Positions 42,490 through 51,633 of a stretch of 64,000 bases of DNA are shown here, piece after piece; the first letter of the stretch is position 1, and each line of letters starts with the position of its first letter. The DNA is taken from positions 40,460 through 104,459 of the forward strand of contig JAVBJT010000005.1 of assembly GCA_031546845.1 (NCBI GenBank). The letters run 5' to 3'. The stretch comes from Azoarcus sp031546845. GTDB lineage: Bacteria > Pseudomonadota > Gammaproteobacteria > Burkholderiales > Rhodocyclaceae. The notes beneath the pieces were generated by a model that had not been told where the DNA came from, did not search any database, and saw nothing but the letters and a program-made list of their open reading frames with translations. The translations under genes were made by a program, and so were the position numbers.

Positions 42490-43691
42490 ATGGCGGTTTG
42501 CGTTCCGTCATCATCGTCGTCGCGCGCGTTCTCATATTTTTTGAGCTTTTCAAGCGGGAGTCCGAGGTTCAGTTGCGACTCCAACAGTGTCAGCAGCGGA
42601 AGCAGGGTGACGATGATATCTGGCAAGCGGTCGGCGATTTCCGCCGTGGCGCCGGCGCGGACCTGCACCAGGGTATGGTCGATGCTGATGGCTTGCTGCA
42701 GGTGCTGGTCGATCATCTCCTGGCTGACTTCGCCGCGATCGCTTACAACCCGATTGCCGCCCGCGGCGAGACCTTCCTTGACACGCGCGAGGGCGACGCC
42801 GACAAGATGGCTGACGCTCAGCTTGCCATCGACCGCCGAGCTGGCCACACCGATGGTGATGCTGATGCGGATCCGCTCTTCGCGGTAAGTCATCACCAGT
42901 TTTTCCATCGCCCGCTGCAAGCGCAGGGCGAACGCGCAGCAGCCCATCAGGTCCGTGCTCGGTGAGAGCACCGCGAATTGGGAGGGCTCAAGTTGGGCGA
43001 CGGTGTCGCCCTTACGGACCCGGGTGGACAGGATCTTCGACAGCTTGCGTGTGATGAGCTGGACAACGTGGGAGCCGTGCCACTCGGCCAGTTGCTCATA
43101 GTGGTCGATTTCGACCACCATGGCCGAAATGTCTGTCTGGTGTCGGCTAGCAAGTGCGACGTCTTGCTCGCCGCGCTCCTGTAGATAAGAGCCTGTGTTG
43201 AGCCCCGATACCGGGTCGACCGGACGTTGCGCGGCCAGCGCCGCGCGGCTTTCTTCCAGTTCGCGGCGGGTCTGGGCCAGATGCGACAGGGATTCGAGCC
43301 GCGCCAGCAATTCGACGCTGCCGATTCCTTTGGCGATGAAGTCGTTGGCGCCGAGTTTGAGCGCACGCTCGCGCGCGGCATCGTCCTCGTCGCCGGAGAT
43401 CATGATGACCGGCATGTCGTGCACCCGCGACACTTTCGAGCTGCGGATGCGTTCGAGCAGGCCGTAGCCGTCCAGGTGAGGCATACCGATATCGGTCAGT
43501 ACAACCTGGATCGCGGGGTCTACCAGCAGCGCCTGCCAGCCGGCTTCGCCGTCGGCCTCTTCACGGACTTCAAAGTGGCCGCGGATGTGCTTGATGATCG
43601 AAGCCCGCACCATGCGCGAGTCGTCGACAACAAGGACCTTGGGCGGAGGCAGAACATCATCTTGGGTGTCTTGATCGTCGAGGTTCGCCAT
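42486..43691 (-). CDS. Response regulator with receiver and degenerate GGDEF domains
   Basis: The ATG at 43691 has GGGAG nine bases upstream and gives 401 residues. The receiver domain (about 18-135) has the acidic pair DD in VLVVDDSRMVRAS and the phospho-acceptor Asp67 in VVLTDIGMP. A GGDEF-fold domain follows (DPVSGLNTGSYLQERG onward), but the signature is LEPSQF (234-239) instead of GGDEF, so cyclase activity is unlikely. The C-terminal ~80 residues are helical and end DDDDDGTQTAI. Its stop codon is supplied by the repeat. Possibly a c-di-GMP-insensitive output or scaffold. Confidence 0.88.
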   Translation of the reverse strand: MANLDDQDTQDDVLPPPKVLVVDDSRMVRASIIKHIRGHFEVREEADGEAGWQALLVDPAIQVVLTDIGMPHLDGYGLLERIRSSKVSRVHDMPVIMISGDEDDAARERALKLGANDFIAKGIGSVELLARLESLSHLAQTRRELEESRAALAAQRPVDPVSGLNTGSYLQERGEQDVALASRHQTDISAMVVEIDHYEQLAEWHGSHVVQLITRKLSKILSTRVRKGDTVAQLEPSQFAVLSPSTDLMGCCAFALRLQRAMEKLVMTYREERIRISITIGVASSAVDGKLSVSHLVGVALARVKEGLAAGGNRVVSDRGEVSQEMIDQHLQQAISIDHTLVQVRAGATAEIADRLPDIIVTLLPLLTLLESQLNLGLPLEKLKKYENARDDDDDGTQTAI

Positions 43692-43716
43692 GACAAATGC
43701 TCCCGAAGGCGGCGAT

Positions 43717-44712
43717 TCAGGCGCCAATCCGCACGACGGTACGTCCCTTCACCTCGCCCCGGATGAATGCGCCGAATGCGCTGGGCAGTTCATCGAAAGC
43801 AATGGTGCGGGTGATGTCGTGGAGATGGCGCGGTTTCAGGTCTGTGCCCAGGCGATCCCACACGCGCTGGCGAGTGGGGAAACCGATATAGCCCGAATCG
43901 ACGCCAAGCAGGCTGACTCCGCGCAAAATGAAGGGGAATACGGTTGTGGCGATGTTGAAGCTGGCGGCATTGCCGATGCTGGCTACCGTGCCGGCCTGTT
44001 TCATTGTGGCGAGCACCCAATGCAGGATCTGCCCGCCGACGTTATCCACCGCGCCAGCCCATTGCGCGGTTTCCAGCGGGCGGGCCTTGTCGAAATCGAT
44101 CTCCGAGCGCAGCTTGATTTCAGCCGCGCCCAGGTTTTTGAGGTAGTCGGTTTCCGCCGCCTTGCCGGTGAGCGCGACCACGTGATAACCCAGATGGGCC
44201 AGCATATCGATCGCCAGCGCGCCGACGCCGCCGCTGGCGCCCGTGACGATCACTGGGCCGTTTGCCGGGGTAAGGCCGTTGTCTTCCATGCGCACGATAC
44301 CGAGCGCAGCGGTGAAACCCGCGGTGCCGAGCGCCATGGCCTCGAACAGATCCAGGCCCGGGGGCAACGGCACGACCCAGGCGGCCGGCACGCGGGCATA
44401 TTCCGCATAACCGCCGTGCCAGGCCACGCCGATGTCAAAGCTGGTGGCGATGACTTTGTCGCCGGTTTTGAAGCGTGGATCGGTGCTTTCGACAACCTCG
44501 CCCGCCAGGTCGATACCGCCGACACAAGGAAAGCGCCGAATAATTTTCCCCGCGCCCGTGGCCGCGAGCGCATCCTTGTAATTGATGCTGGAAAAGCCGA
44601 CACGGATAAGCACATCGCCTGCGTCGAGTTGATCCGGCTGCAATGTGGTGAGGCGGCTGACGATCTTTTTTTCTTCGTTCTGATCGATCAAGAACGCCTT
44701 GAAAGCGGTCAT
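43717..44712 (-). CDS. acuI: Acrylyl-CoA reductase-type quinone oxidoreductase (YhdH/AcuI)
   Basis: The 331-residue zinc-free medium-chain dehydrogenase has SSINYKDALAATGAGKIIRR then FPCVGGIDLAGEV, the family signature. The NADPH fold follows in VIVTGASGGVGALAIDMLAH, and the C-terminus contains SGYIGFPTRQRVW. AcuI reduces toxic acrylyl-CoA to propionyl-CoA; YhdH is its E. coli relative. The gene lies 25 bases upstream of the response regulator on the same strand and may share its transcript. Confidence 0.9.
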   Translation of the reverse strand: MTAFKAFLIDQNEEKKIVSRLTTLQPDQLDAGDVLIRVGFSSINYKDALAATGAGKIIRRFPCVGGIDLAGEVVESTDPRFKTGDKVIATSFDIGVAWHGGYAEYARVPAAWVVPLPPGLDLFEAMALGTAGFTAALGIVRMEDNGLTPANGPVIVTGASGGVGALAIDMLAHLGYHVVALTGKAAETDYLKNLGAAEIKLRSEIDFDKARPLETAQWAGAVDNVGGQILHWVLATMKQAGTVASIGNAASFNIATTVFPFILRGVSLLGVDSGYIGFPTRQRVWDRLGTDLKPRHLHDITRTIAFDELPSAFGAFIRGEVKGRTVVRIGA

Positions 44713-44894
44713 GGCGGCAGGTTTCCTTGAAGGTCGGGTTTTGTTTTACAAAGTCGGCGGCGCTGGCCGCAAGGGGCTGAACAGGAGGATTATAGCGAAG
44801 CCTGTTTCATTTCGTTGGTCATAACGAGACGCGAGGCTTTAATTTGGCCGTCACTCGGCCGATAATCCAAACAGATCGACATTTTCCGTGCGCC

Positions 44895-45776
44895 ATGCCC
44901 CTGATCACGCAACCTCTCGAATCGGTCGATGCCTATGTCGCGTATTTTTCGCGGCAGCCATTACCGGTATTGCGGCGCACCGTGCGCGAGCTCGACGCTT
45001 TGCGTGCCGATATGGATTCCGCCAGCGGTAAGCATATTGCCACGCTGGTATTGAGCGACCCGTTGATGACGATGAAGTTGCTGACGCATTTGGAGCGTCA
45101 TCGGAGCCGTTCGCAAAATCGCGATATCGTCACCATCAACAGCGCCATCATGATGATGGGCTTGAAACCTTTCTTCGACACGTTCGCGGGCATGCCGACG
45201 GTGGAGGATATGTTGTCTGCCCATCCCCGCGCGCTCATCGGCGTGCTCAAGGTCATCAGTTGCGCCCGCCGTGCCGCGCACCATGCGCGCGATTGGGCGA
45301 TCGCACGGCATGATTTCGATGTCGACGAAATCACCGTGGCGGCTTTGCTGCGCGAGGCCGCCGCTATTGTTTGTGGGGTTTTCGCGCCCACATTGACCGA
45401 GCAGGCCAACGCGTTGCAAACGGCGAATCGCGCGTTACGCAGCACCGTTGCACAACATGCTGTTTTTGGCGTGACCTTGCATGCGATGCAGCTTGCATTG
45501 ATCCGGGCGTGGAATTTGCCTGAATTGCTGGTGCACCTGATCGACGAAACCCAGACCAATCATCCGCGTGTGCGCATGATCACGCTTGCCGCCGATTTTG
45601 CGCGCCATGTCGCGAACGGGTGGGACGACGCGGCTTTACCCGACGATATCGCCGCGATCGAGCGTTTGTTGCCGCTTGGGCGCGCACATTTATTGCAACG
45701 CCTGGGCGTACCGGAAGAGGCGCGCGCCCGTTTTCTGCCCGCCGTGGATTCCGATTCGATTACCAATGCGACGTGA
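44895..45776 (+). CDS. HDOD-domain protein
   Basis: The 293-residue protein is one HDOD domain. HDOD domains are related to HD phosphohydrolases but usually lack catalytic metal ligands and work in signalling. Landmarks are LVLSDPLMTMKLLTHLERHR, TINSAIMMMGLKPFFDTFAG and an ALLREAAAIVCG helix. I chose the ATG at 44895; upstream sequence to 44844 is not family-like. It may take part in the local c-di-GMP-type network, but no direct partner is visible. Confidence 0.85.
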   Translation: MPLITQPLESVDAYVAYFSRQPLPVLRRTVRELDALRADMDSASGKHIATLVLSDPLMTMKLLTHLERHRSRSQNRDIVTINSAIMMMGLKPFFDTFAGMPTVEDMLSAHPRALIGVLKVISCARRAAHHARDWAIARHDFDVDEITVAALLREAAAIVCGVFAPTLTEQANALQTANRALRSTVAQHAVFGVTLHAMQLALIRAWNLPELLVHLIDETQTNHPRVRMITLAADFARHVANGWDDAALPDDIAAIERLLPLGRAHLLQRLGVPEEARARFLPAVDSDSITNAT

Positions 45777-45973
45777 CATAAGGCCGTCGATATTTGCATG
45801 CCATGTGTTTGGGTATAGGATGCAAGGTCCCCCATGCAAAAGGCGGTTGGGTTATGGCTGCTGAAAACCCTCGCTTACGACACGCTAATGAGATACGGTA
45901 TTTCATTGTTTTATAATGATTTTCTAATTTTTGCAGACTATGCGGGTACCGTGATGGCGGCGGGAGGCAACGG

Positions 45974-46549
45974 ATGAGTTTCCTTTCCGTCATTGTGCTC
46001 GGTGTCATCGTGCTGGTGACGTTGTACGGCATCCTTGTCTACAACGGCCTGATCCAACTCAAGCACAACATTTCCAAGGGCTGGGCCAATATCGAAGTAC
46101 TGCTGAAGCAGCGCCATGACGAACTGCCGAAGCTGATCGAGATATGCAAGCAATATCGCCAGTTCGAAACCGACACGCTGGCCCGCGTTACCGAAGCGCG
46201 TGCTCGCGTCGCCAGCGCCCGCGAACAGCGCGATATGCCGGCGCTGGGTGTCGCCGAGCAGATGCTGCGCAGTGGCGTGGGGCAGTTGTTCGCGGTTGTC
46301 GAGGCTTATCCGGAGTTGAAGGCCAACGAGCATTTCATGCAACTGCAAAGCCGGATCACCTCGCTTGAAAACGGGATTGCCGACCGCCGCGAGTGGTACA
46401 ACGATGCGGTGAACGTTTATAACGTGCGTATCGAGCAGTTTCCGGACCTGATCATTGCCCGTCTGCTTTCTCTGCCGGAACAGCCCTTGCTGGAGTTCAC
46501 CGCCGCGGAAAAAGCGGATGTAAACGTCAAAGCGCTATTCGAGGCGTAA
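45974..46549 (+). CDS. lemA: LemA family protein
   Basis: The 191-residue protein has an N-terminal membrane helix (LSVIVLGVIVLVTLYGILVY) and a helical-bundle domain with the LemA signature YNGLIQLKHNISKGWANIEV, LLKQRHDELPKLIEI, VNVYNVRIEQFPDLIIARLL. GGGAGG precedes the start. A TATAAT box (45912-45917) lies upstream. LemA function is unknown. It is followed after 12 bases by a GIDE-domain membrane protein, a pairing also seen in other bacteria. Confidence 0.92.
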   Translation: MSFLSVIVLGVIVLVTLYGILVYNGLIQLKHNISKGWANIEVLLKQRHDELPKLIEICKQYRQFETDTLARVTEARARVASAREQRDMPALGVAEQMLRSGVGQLFAVVEAYPELKANEHFMQLQSRITSLENGIADRREWYNDAVNVYNVRIEQFPDLIIARLLSLPEQPLLEFTAAEKADVNVKALFEA

Positions 46550-46561
46550 TCCGGCTGTTTC

Positions 46562-47506
46562 ATGTTTGTTCAAAACCATGAGTTGTACAACGGGTGTCGT
46601 AATTTGTTCGCCGGTGGATATCGCGGCCGTCTCGATGCCGCGCTGCTGGTCGCGGAGCTTTGCCTTGTCGCGCTGGTTTTTCACCGTATTTCAGGCAACA
46701 AGCTTGAGCTTGTCGCCCTTGTGCTGCTGTCGGCGATCAGTCTCTATGGCTGGCTGCGTTCTGTACGGTATGCCCGGCTGATCTTCGATACGCCGACTTC
46801 GCGTGTCGCTTCCGCCGCGCAGGGTTATGTCGAACTGTATGGCCGTGGCAAACCGCTGGCCGGCGAACCGCTTCTGTCGCCGGTGAATGGCCTTCCTGTG
46901 CTGTGGTATCGGTTGGAGATTTACCAGCGGCTTGGCGATAAATGGCTCCATCGAGGCACTGATGTTAGCGATGCCTCTTTTTTGCTCGACGACGGTAGCG
47001 GAGTATGCGCGGTCGATCCGGATGGGGCGCAAATGCTGATCCAGCGCGAGGATACCTTCGTGCGTGGCGACATACGCTACGTCCAGCGGTGCCTGATTCA
47101 CGGCGATCGAGTTTATGTGCTTGGCGACTTCGCCACCCTCGGCAGCATTACGCCGGATTTCGATACCGCCGCGCAAGTCCGGGAACTGCTTGCGGATTGG
47201 AAGTGGAATCGTGACGAGTTGCTGGAGCGCTTCGATCTCGATCGCAATGGTGAAATCGACCTGCGTGAATGGGAATTGGCGCGCGCCCAAGCCCGACGCG
47301 AAGTCGTACAGCGGCAAAAGGGCGCACTGGATGCATCGGAGGCCCACGTCGTACGGCAACCCACGGATGGGCGGCTGTATCTTATTTCCGATCTTGATCC
47401 AAACCGTCTCGCCCGCCGTTATGGACTATGGGCGGCTCTGCACTTGGTTGTGTTCCTTGGCGCGCTAGCGGCGCTGGCCTGGCTTTATAAAGTCGCCGCG
47501 GCATAG
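46562..47506 (+). CDS. GIDE-domain membrane protein with EF-hand
   Basis: The 314-residue protein has two N-terminal membrane helices (about 25-60) and one at the C-terminus. The soluble middle shows the GIDE-type segment GYVELYGRGKPLAGEPLLSP, then LPVLWYRLEIYQ and FLLDDGSG. GIDE domains are related to the mitochondrial MULAN E3 ligase but lack its RING here. Residues 225-236 (DLDRNGEIDLRE) are a perfect EF-hand calcium loop. It is coupled to lemA. A calcium-responsive membrane role is inference. No ribosome binding site is obvious at the ATG. Confidence 0.8.
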   Translation: MFVQNHELYNGCRNLFAGGYRGRLDAALLVAELCLVALVFHRISGNKLELVALVLLSAISLYGWLRSVRYARLIFDTPTSRVASAAQGYVELYGRGKPLAGEPLLSPVNGLPVLWYRLEIYQRLGDKWLHRGTDVSDASFLLDDGSGVCAVDPDGAQMLIQREDTFVRGDIRYVQRCLIHGDRVYVLGDFATLGSITPDFDTAAQVRELLADWKWNRDELLERFDLDRNGEIDLREWELARAQARREVVQRQKGALDASEAHVVRQPTDGRLYLISDLDPNRLARRYGLWAALHLVVFLGALAALAWLYKVAAA

Positions 47507-47555
47507 CGGCTGGGCAAGGGGGGCGGCGTAGAATGCGCGATTTGCCGCGCGACCC

Positions 47556-49580
47556 ATGATCGATCTCGACACCATTTTTTCCGCCGATGGGCCGTTGGTA
47601 CAGGCCATTGCGGGCTATCGGCCGCGGGTACAGCAGGTCGAAATGGCGCGCAGGATCGGCGAGGCGATCGAGCGCCGTGGCGTGCTGGTGGCCGAAGCGG
47701 GAACGGGGACGGGGAAAACGTTTGCGTATCTCGTACCGGCCTTGCTGGCGGGTGGGAAGGTTATCGTTTCCACTGGCACGAAGACCTTGCAGGATCAGTT
47801 GTTCAATCGCGATCTGCCGACCGTGCGCGCGGCGTTGAAAGTGCCGGTGTCGATCGCGTTGTTGAAGGGGCGGGCGAATTACGTCTGCCCTTACCACCTG
47901 GAACGCAATGCCCGCGACGGACGCTTTCTGACCGCGCAGGATGCGACCGATCTGCGCGCGATCGGCCGTTTTGCGAAAACGACGCAAACCGGCGATAAGA
48001 GCGAATGCACGGATGTGCGCGAGGATTCCGCCGCCTGGTTCTCGGCGACGTCGACGCGCGATAACTGTCTTGGGCAGGAATGCCCGGAAATCAAAGCTTG
48101 TTTCGTGATGAACGCCCGGCGCGCGGCGATGGAGGCGGATGTGGTGGTGGTGAACCACCATCTGTTTTTCGCCGATGTGATGTTGCGCGACGAGGGGGTG
48201 GGCGAGCTGCTGCCGGCGTGCGGGGCGGTGATTTTCGATGAGGCTCATCAATTGCCCGAAACGGCCAGCCTGTTTTTCGGAGAAAGTGTTTCCACCGCGC
48301 AGGTGCTGGAGCTGGCGCGCGATACGCGCTCGGAAACCGTGGCCGGGGCGCGGGACTGCGTGGCCTTGATCGATGAGACGCGCAACCTGGAAAAGGCGGC
48401 GCGCGATCTGCGCCTTGTGTTCGGCGCCGAAACCACACGCTTGTCCGCCGCGCAGGCGGAGGCGCGGCCGGCGTTCGGCGAAGGGGTCGCGGGGCTGACC
48501 AAGGCGCTGGATCGGTTTGCGGCGGTGCTCGAAACCCAGGCCGAGCGTTCCGAAGGCTTGGCCGTCTGCCTGCGCCGCACCGTGGAGATGCGTGAGCGCT
48601 TGGCGTGCTGGTCGCACCCGGCGCGGAAGCCTTCGCCGGAGCAGGGCGAGGAGGCGTGCGATCCCGTGGGACCGGAAAGCAACGCCGGGGCGGAGAGCCG
48701 GATCCGCTGGGTCGAGGTTTTTACGCAGTCTGCCGCGCTCAATGCCACGCCACTGCATGTGGCCGGTTTGTTTCGCCGCCAGTTGGAGGCGCAGCCGCGC
48801 GCGTGGGTGTTTACGTCGGCCACGCTGGCGGTGGGGCAGGATTTCGGCCATTACTGCCGCGAACTGGGGTTGGCGGAATTGGCGCCGCCGCCAGTGACGG
48901 CGGTGTGGGGCAGTCCGTTCGACTACGGAGAGCAGGCGATGCTGTATGCGCCGCCCGACATGCCCGAGCCGAACTCGCCCGCTTATACCGAGGCCGTGGC
49001 GCAGGCCGCGTTACCGTTGATCCGCGCCGCGCGCGGGCGGGCCTTTGTGCTGTGCACATCGCTGCGTGCAATGCGCCGCGTGCATGAATTGATTGCCGAT
49101 GGTTTAGCGCGCGCGGGCGAGAGCTTGCCGCTGTTGTTGCAAGGAGAGGGATCGCGCAGCGAGTTGCTGGCGCGTTTTCGCCGCCTTGGCAATGCGGTGC
49201 TGGTGGCCAGCCAGAGTTTTTGGGAGGGCGTCGATGTGCCCGGCGATGCGCTGTCGCTGGTGGTGATCGATAAGTTGCCCTTCGCGCCGCCGGACGATCC
49301 GGTGCTTGCCGCGCGCGTCGAGCATTTGCGCGAGGAGGGGCTCAACCCGTTTTTGCATTATCAACTGCCGCGTACCGTCATCAACATGAAGCAGGGCGCG
49401 GGACGCCTGATCCGCTCGGAGGGCGATCGCGGCGTGCTGTGTATCTGCGATCCGCGCATGATCGAGAAATCGTATGGCAAGGTGGTTTGGCGCAGCCTGC
49501 CGCCGATGCGCCGCACGCGCTTGGAGGCCGAGGCGGTGGCGTTTCTGGAAACCTTGCCGCCGCCGCGCGGCGAGGCGTGA
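47556..49580 (+). CDS. DinG/YoaA-type iron-sulfur DNA helicase
   Basis: The 674-residue 5'-3' helicase of the XPD/DinG superfamily 2 group works in DNA repair and replication restart. Motifs are Walker A EAGTGTGKT, the iron-sulfur ligands in RANYVCPYHLE and CLGQECPEIKACF, DEAH in IFDEAHQLPE, ASQSFWEGVD and QGAGRLIR. Its length is closer to YoaA than to DinG. It is the first gene of a row leading into the molybdenum-cofactor genes, but a functional link is not apparent. Confidence 0.93.
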   Translation: MIDLDTIFSADGPLVQAIAGYRPRVQQVEMARRIGEAIERRGVLVAEAGTGTGKTFAYLVPALLAGGKVIVSTGTKTLQDQLFNRDLPTVRAALKVPVSIALLKGRANYVCPYHLERNARDGRFLTAQDATDLRAIGRFAKTTQTGDKSECTDVREDSAAWFSATSTRDNCLGQECPEIKACFVMNARRAAMEADVVVVNHHLFFADVMLRDEGVGELLPACGAVIFDEAHQLPETASLFFGESVSTAQVLELARDTRSETVAGARDCVALIDETRNLEKAARDLRLVFGAETTRLSAAQAEARPAFGEGVAGLTKALDRFAAVLETQAERSEGLAVCLRRTVEMRERLACWSHPARKPSPEQGEEACDPVGPESNAGAESRIRWVEVFTQSAALNATPLHVAGLFRRQLEAQPRAWVFTSATLAVGQDFGHYCRELGLAELAPPPVTAVWGSPFDYGEQAMLYAPPDMPEPNSPAYTEAVAQAALPLIRAARGRAFVLCTSLRAMRRVHELIADGLARAGESLPLLLQGEGSRSELLARFRRLGNAVLVASQSFWEGVDVPGDALSLVVIDKLPFAPPDDPVLAARVEHLREEGLNPFLHYQLPRTVINMKQGAGRLIRSEGDRGVLCICDPRMIEKSYGKVVWRSLPPMRRTRLEAEAVAFLETLPPPRGEA

Positions 49581-49647
49581 GCCGGCTGGGTGTGCTTGTT
49601 GTATCCTCTGCTTTCTCTTCGATGTGAGCTTTTCGGTGCTTGATGCG

Positions 49648-50145
49648 ATGAAAGTTTTCGGTATTGCCGGCTGGTCCGGTTCCGGTAAAACGACCTTGAT
49701 CGAAAAGCTGATTCCGCAATTCAGTGCGCGTGGGGTGCAGGTCGCGGTGATCAAGCACGCGCACCACGGTTTCGATCTGGACCGCCCTGGCAAGGATTCG
49801 TGGCGCCACCGGGAAGCCGGCGCCACGCAGGTATTGATGCTGTCGAACGACCGCTGGGTGCTGATGCATGAACTGCGTGGCCGCGCCGAGCCGACGCTGG
49901 ATGAGCAACTGGCTTTGCTCGCGCCGTGCGATCTGGTGTTGATCGAAGGCTATAAGGCGGTGGCGGTGCCGAAAGTCGAGGTGCATCGCCCATCCCACGG
50001 AAAATCCCCGCTGTGGCCGGAAAATCCGCACGTGGTCGCGGTGGCGAGCGACGATGCCCATCTCGAGTGCCCGCTGCCCTTGTTTTCGCTCGATGATCCC
50101 GCTGCCGTGGTGGGTTTCATTCTCGATTATCCGGGGCAGACATGA
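49648..50145 (+). CDS. mobB: Molybdopterin-guanine dinucleotide biosynthesis adapter MobB
   Basis: MobB is a P-loop GTP-binding protein that assists attachment of GMP to the molybdenum cofactor. The 165-residue protein starts MKVFGIAGWSGSGKTTLIEK and has KHAHHGFDLDRPGKDSWRHR, EAGATQVLMLS and LVLIEGYKAVAVPKVEVHR. I chose the ATG at 49648, since the frame upstream lies inside the helicase gene. The last four bases overlap moeA (ATGA). Confidence 0.93.
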   Translation: MKVFGIAGWSGSGKTTLIEKLIPQFSARGVQVAVIKHAHHGFDLDRPGKDSWRHREAGATQVLMLSNDRWVLMHELRGRAEPTLDEQLALLAPCDLVLIEGYKAVAVPKVEVHRPSHGKSPLWPENPHVVAVASDDAHLECPLPLFSLDDPAAVVGFILDYPGQT

Positions 50146-51347
50146 ACGCAGGTTTGCTTTCTTTCGACGATGCGCTCACACGCCTGCTCGGCTTTGCCCG
50201 CCCGGTGCGCGAAATCGACGAGGTGGATACGTTCGCTGCGGCCGGCCGCGTGCTGGCTGCGTCACAGGCGTCGCCGATCGATTTGCCGCCGATGGACAAC
50301 TCGGCGATGGATGGCTATGCCGTTCGTGTGGCCGATGTCGCCGCGCCGGGCACGCGCCTGCCGGTGAGCCAGCGTATCGCCGCTGGCGATGCGGCCCGCC
50401 CGCTGGCTATCGGTACCGCCGCGCGCATTTTCACCGGCGCGGCGCTGCCGGCCGGCGCGGATGCGGTGGTGATGCAGGAACAGTGCGAGCAGGCCGGTGA
50501 CGCGGTTGTCATCCACCAGCCGCCCCGCGCCGGCGAGTCGATACGGCGCGCGGGCGAGGATATCGCCGCCGGCGAAGTCGTGCTTACCGCTGGCGCACGA
50601 TTGCGGGCGCAGGACGTGGCGTTGGCCGCGTCGGTCGGGTTGGCACGGCTGCCGGTGCGGCGGCGCGTGCGGGTGGCGATGTTTTCCACTGGCAACGAGT
50701 TGGTGATGCCCGGCCAGCCGCTGCCGCCGGGTGGCATCTACAACTCCAACCGTTTCATGTTGCGAGCGTTGCTCGACGGCTTGGGCTGCGAGGTGACCGA
50801 CTGCGGCATCGTCGCCGACAATCTGGCGGCTACCCGGCAAGCCCTGCGCGAAGCGGCGCGGGGGCACGATCTTATTCTGACCAGCGGTGGCGTATCGGTG
50901 GGCGAGGAAGATCACGTCAAACCGGCGGTGGAGGCCGAAGGCAGCCTGGATTTGTGGAAGATCGCGATGAAGCCGGGCAAGCCGCTTGCCTACGGGCGGG
51001 TAGGCGAGGCCGCCTTCATCGGCCTGCCGGGCAATCCGGTATCGAGTTTCGTCACCTTTCTGCTGATGGTTCGCCCCTTTCTACTGGCGACGCAGGGTGC
51101 GGCCATTACCTTGCCGCAAGCCATTGTTGTGCCTGCTGCGTTCGATTGGCCGCGCCCGGATCGCCGGCGCGAGTTTTTGCGCGCGCGGCTCGATGCCGAA
51201 GGCTGTGTGGAGATTTTTCCCAATCAAGGCTCGGCCGCGTTGCAATCCACGGTATGGGCGAGCGGCCTTGTCGATGTGCCGGCCGGTACGGCCGTGGCGC
51301 GCGGCGACCGTGTGCGCTTCCTGCCTTATGGCGATGTGTTGTATTGA
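50142..51347 (+). CDS. moeA: Molybdopterin molybdenumtransferase
   Basis: MoeA inserts molybdate into molybdopterin-AMP. The 401-residue protein has SPIDLPPMDNSAMDGYAVRV, then RIFTGAALPAGADAVVMQE, and the MoCF-binding domain with FSTGNELVMPG, GGIYNSNRFML and LTSGGVSVGEEDH. It overlaps mobB by four bases and is followed by moaD. Confidence 0.96.
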   Translation: MNAGLLSFDDALTRLLGFARPVREIDEVDTFAAAGRVLAASQASPIDLPPMDNSAMDGYAVRVADVAAPGTRLPVSQRIAAGDAARPLAIGTAARIFTGAALPAGADAVVMQEQCEQAGDAVVIHQPPRAGESIRRAGEDIAAGEVVLTAGARLRAQDVALAASVGLARLPVRRRVRVAMFSTGNELVMPGQPLPPGGIYNSNRFMLRALLDGLGCEVTDCGIVADNLAATRQALREAARGHDLILTSGGVSVGEEDHVKPAVEAEGSLDLWKIAMKPGKPLAYGRVGEAAFIGLPGNPVSSFVTFLLMVRPFLLATQGAAITLPQAIVVPAAFDWPRPDRRREFLRARLDAEGCVEIFPNQGSAALQSTVWASGLVDVPAGTAVARGDRVRFLPYGDVLY

Positions 51348-51375
51348 TTCTGTTCAGGATTCCTATACTGCAACC

Positions 51376-51630
51376 ATGAACGTGAAAATTTTCTATTTCG
51401 CCGCATTGCGCGAAGCTGTGGGGCGTAGCGCGGAAGAATTGGCGTTGCCTATCGGGGTGGGCAATGTAGGCGAGTTGCGCGCCCACTTGGCCGCGCGCGG
51501 CGAGGAGTGGCAGGCGCTGGCCGCCGGCCGTAATGTGCGCGCGGCGGTCAATCAACGCATGGTCGAGCCGGGTGCGGTGCTCGGCATGGGGGACGAAGTG
51601 GCCTTCTTCCCGCCGGTGACCGGGGGCTGA
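51376..51630 (+). CDS. moaD: Molybdopterin synthase small subunit
   Basis: The 84-residue ubiquitin-fold sulfur carrier ends in the diglycine PVTGG, which becomes a thiocarboxylate. It starts MNVKIFYFAALREAVGRSAE and has RNVRAAVNQRMVE. I chose the ATG at 51376. The frame continues upstream into moeA without similarity. It ends three bases before moaE, its partner subunit. Confidence 0.95.
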   Translation: MNVKIFYFAALREAVGRSAEELALPIGVGNVGELRAHLAARGEEWQALAAGRNVRAAVNQRMVEPGAVLGMGDEVAFFPPVTGG

Positions 51631-51633
51631 ACG

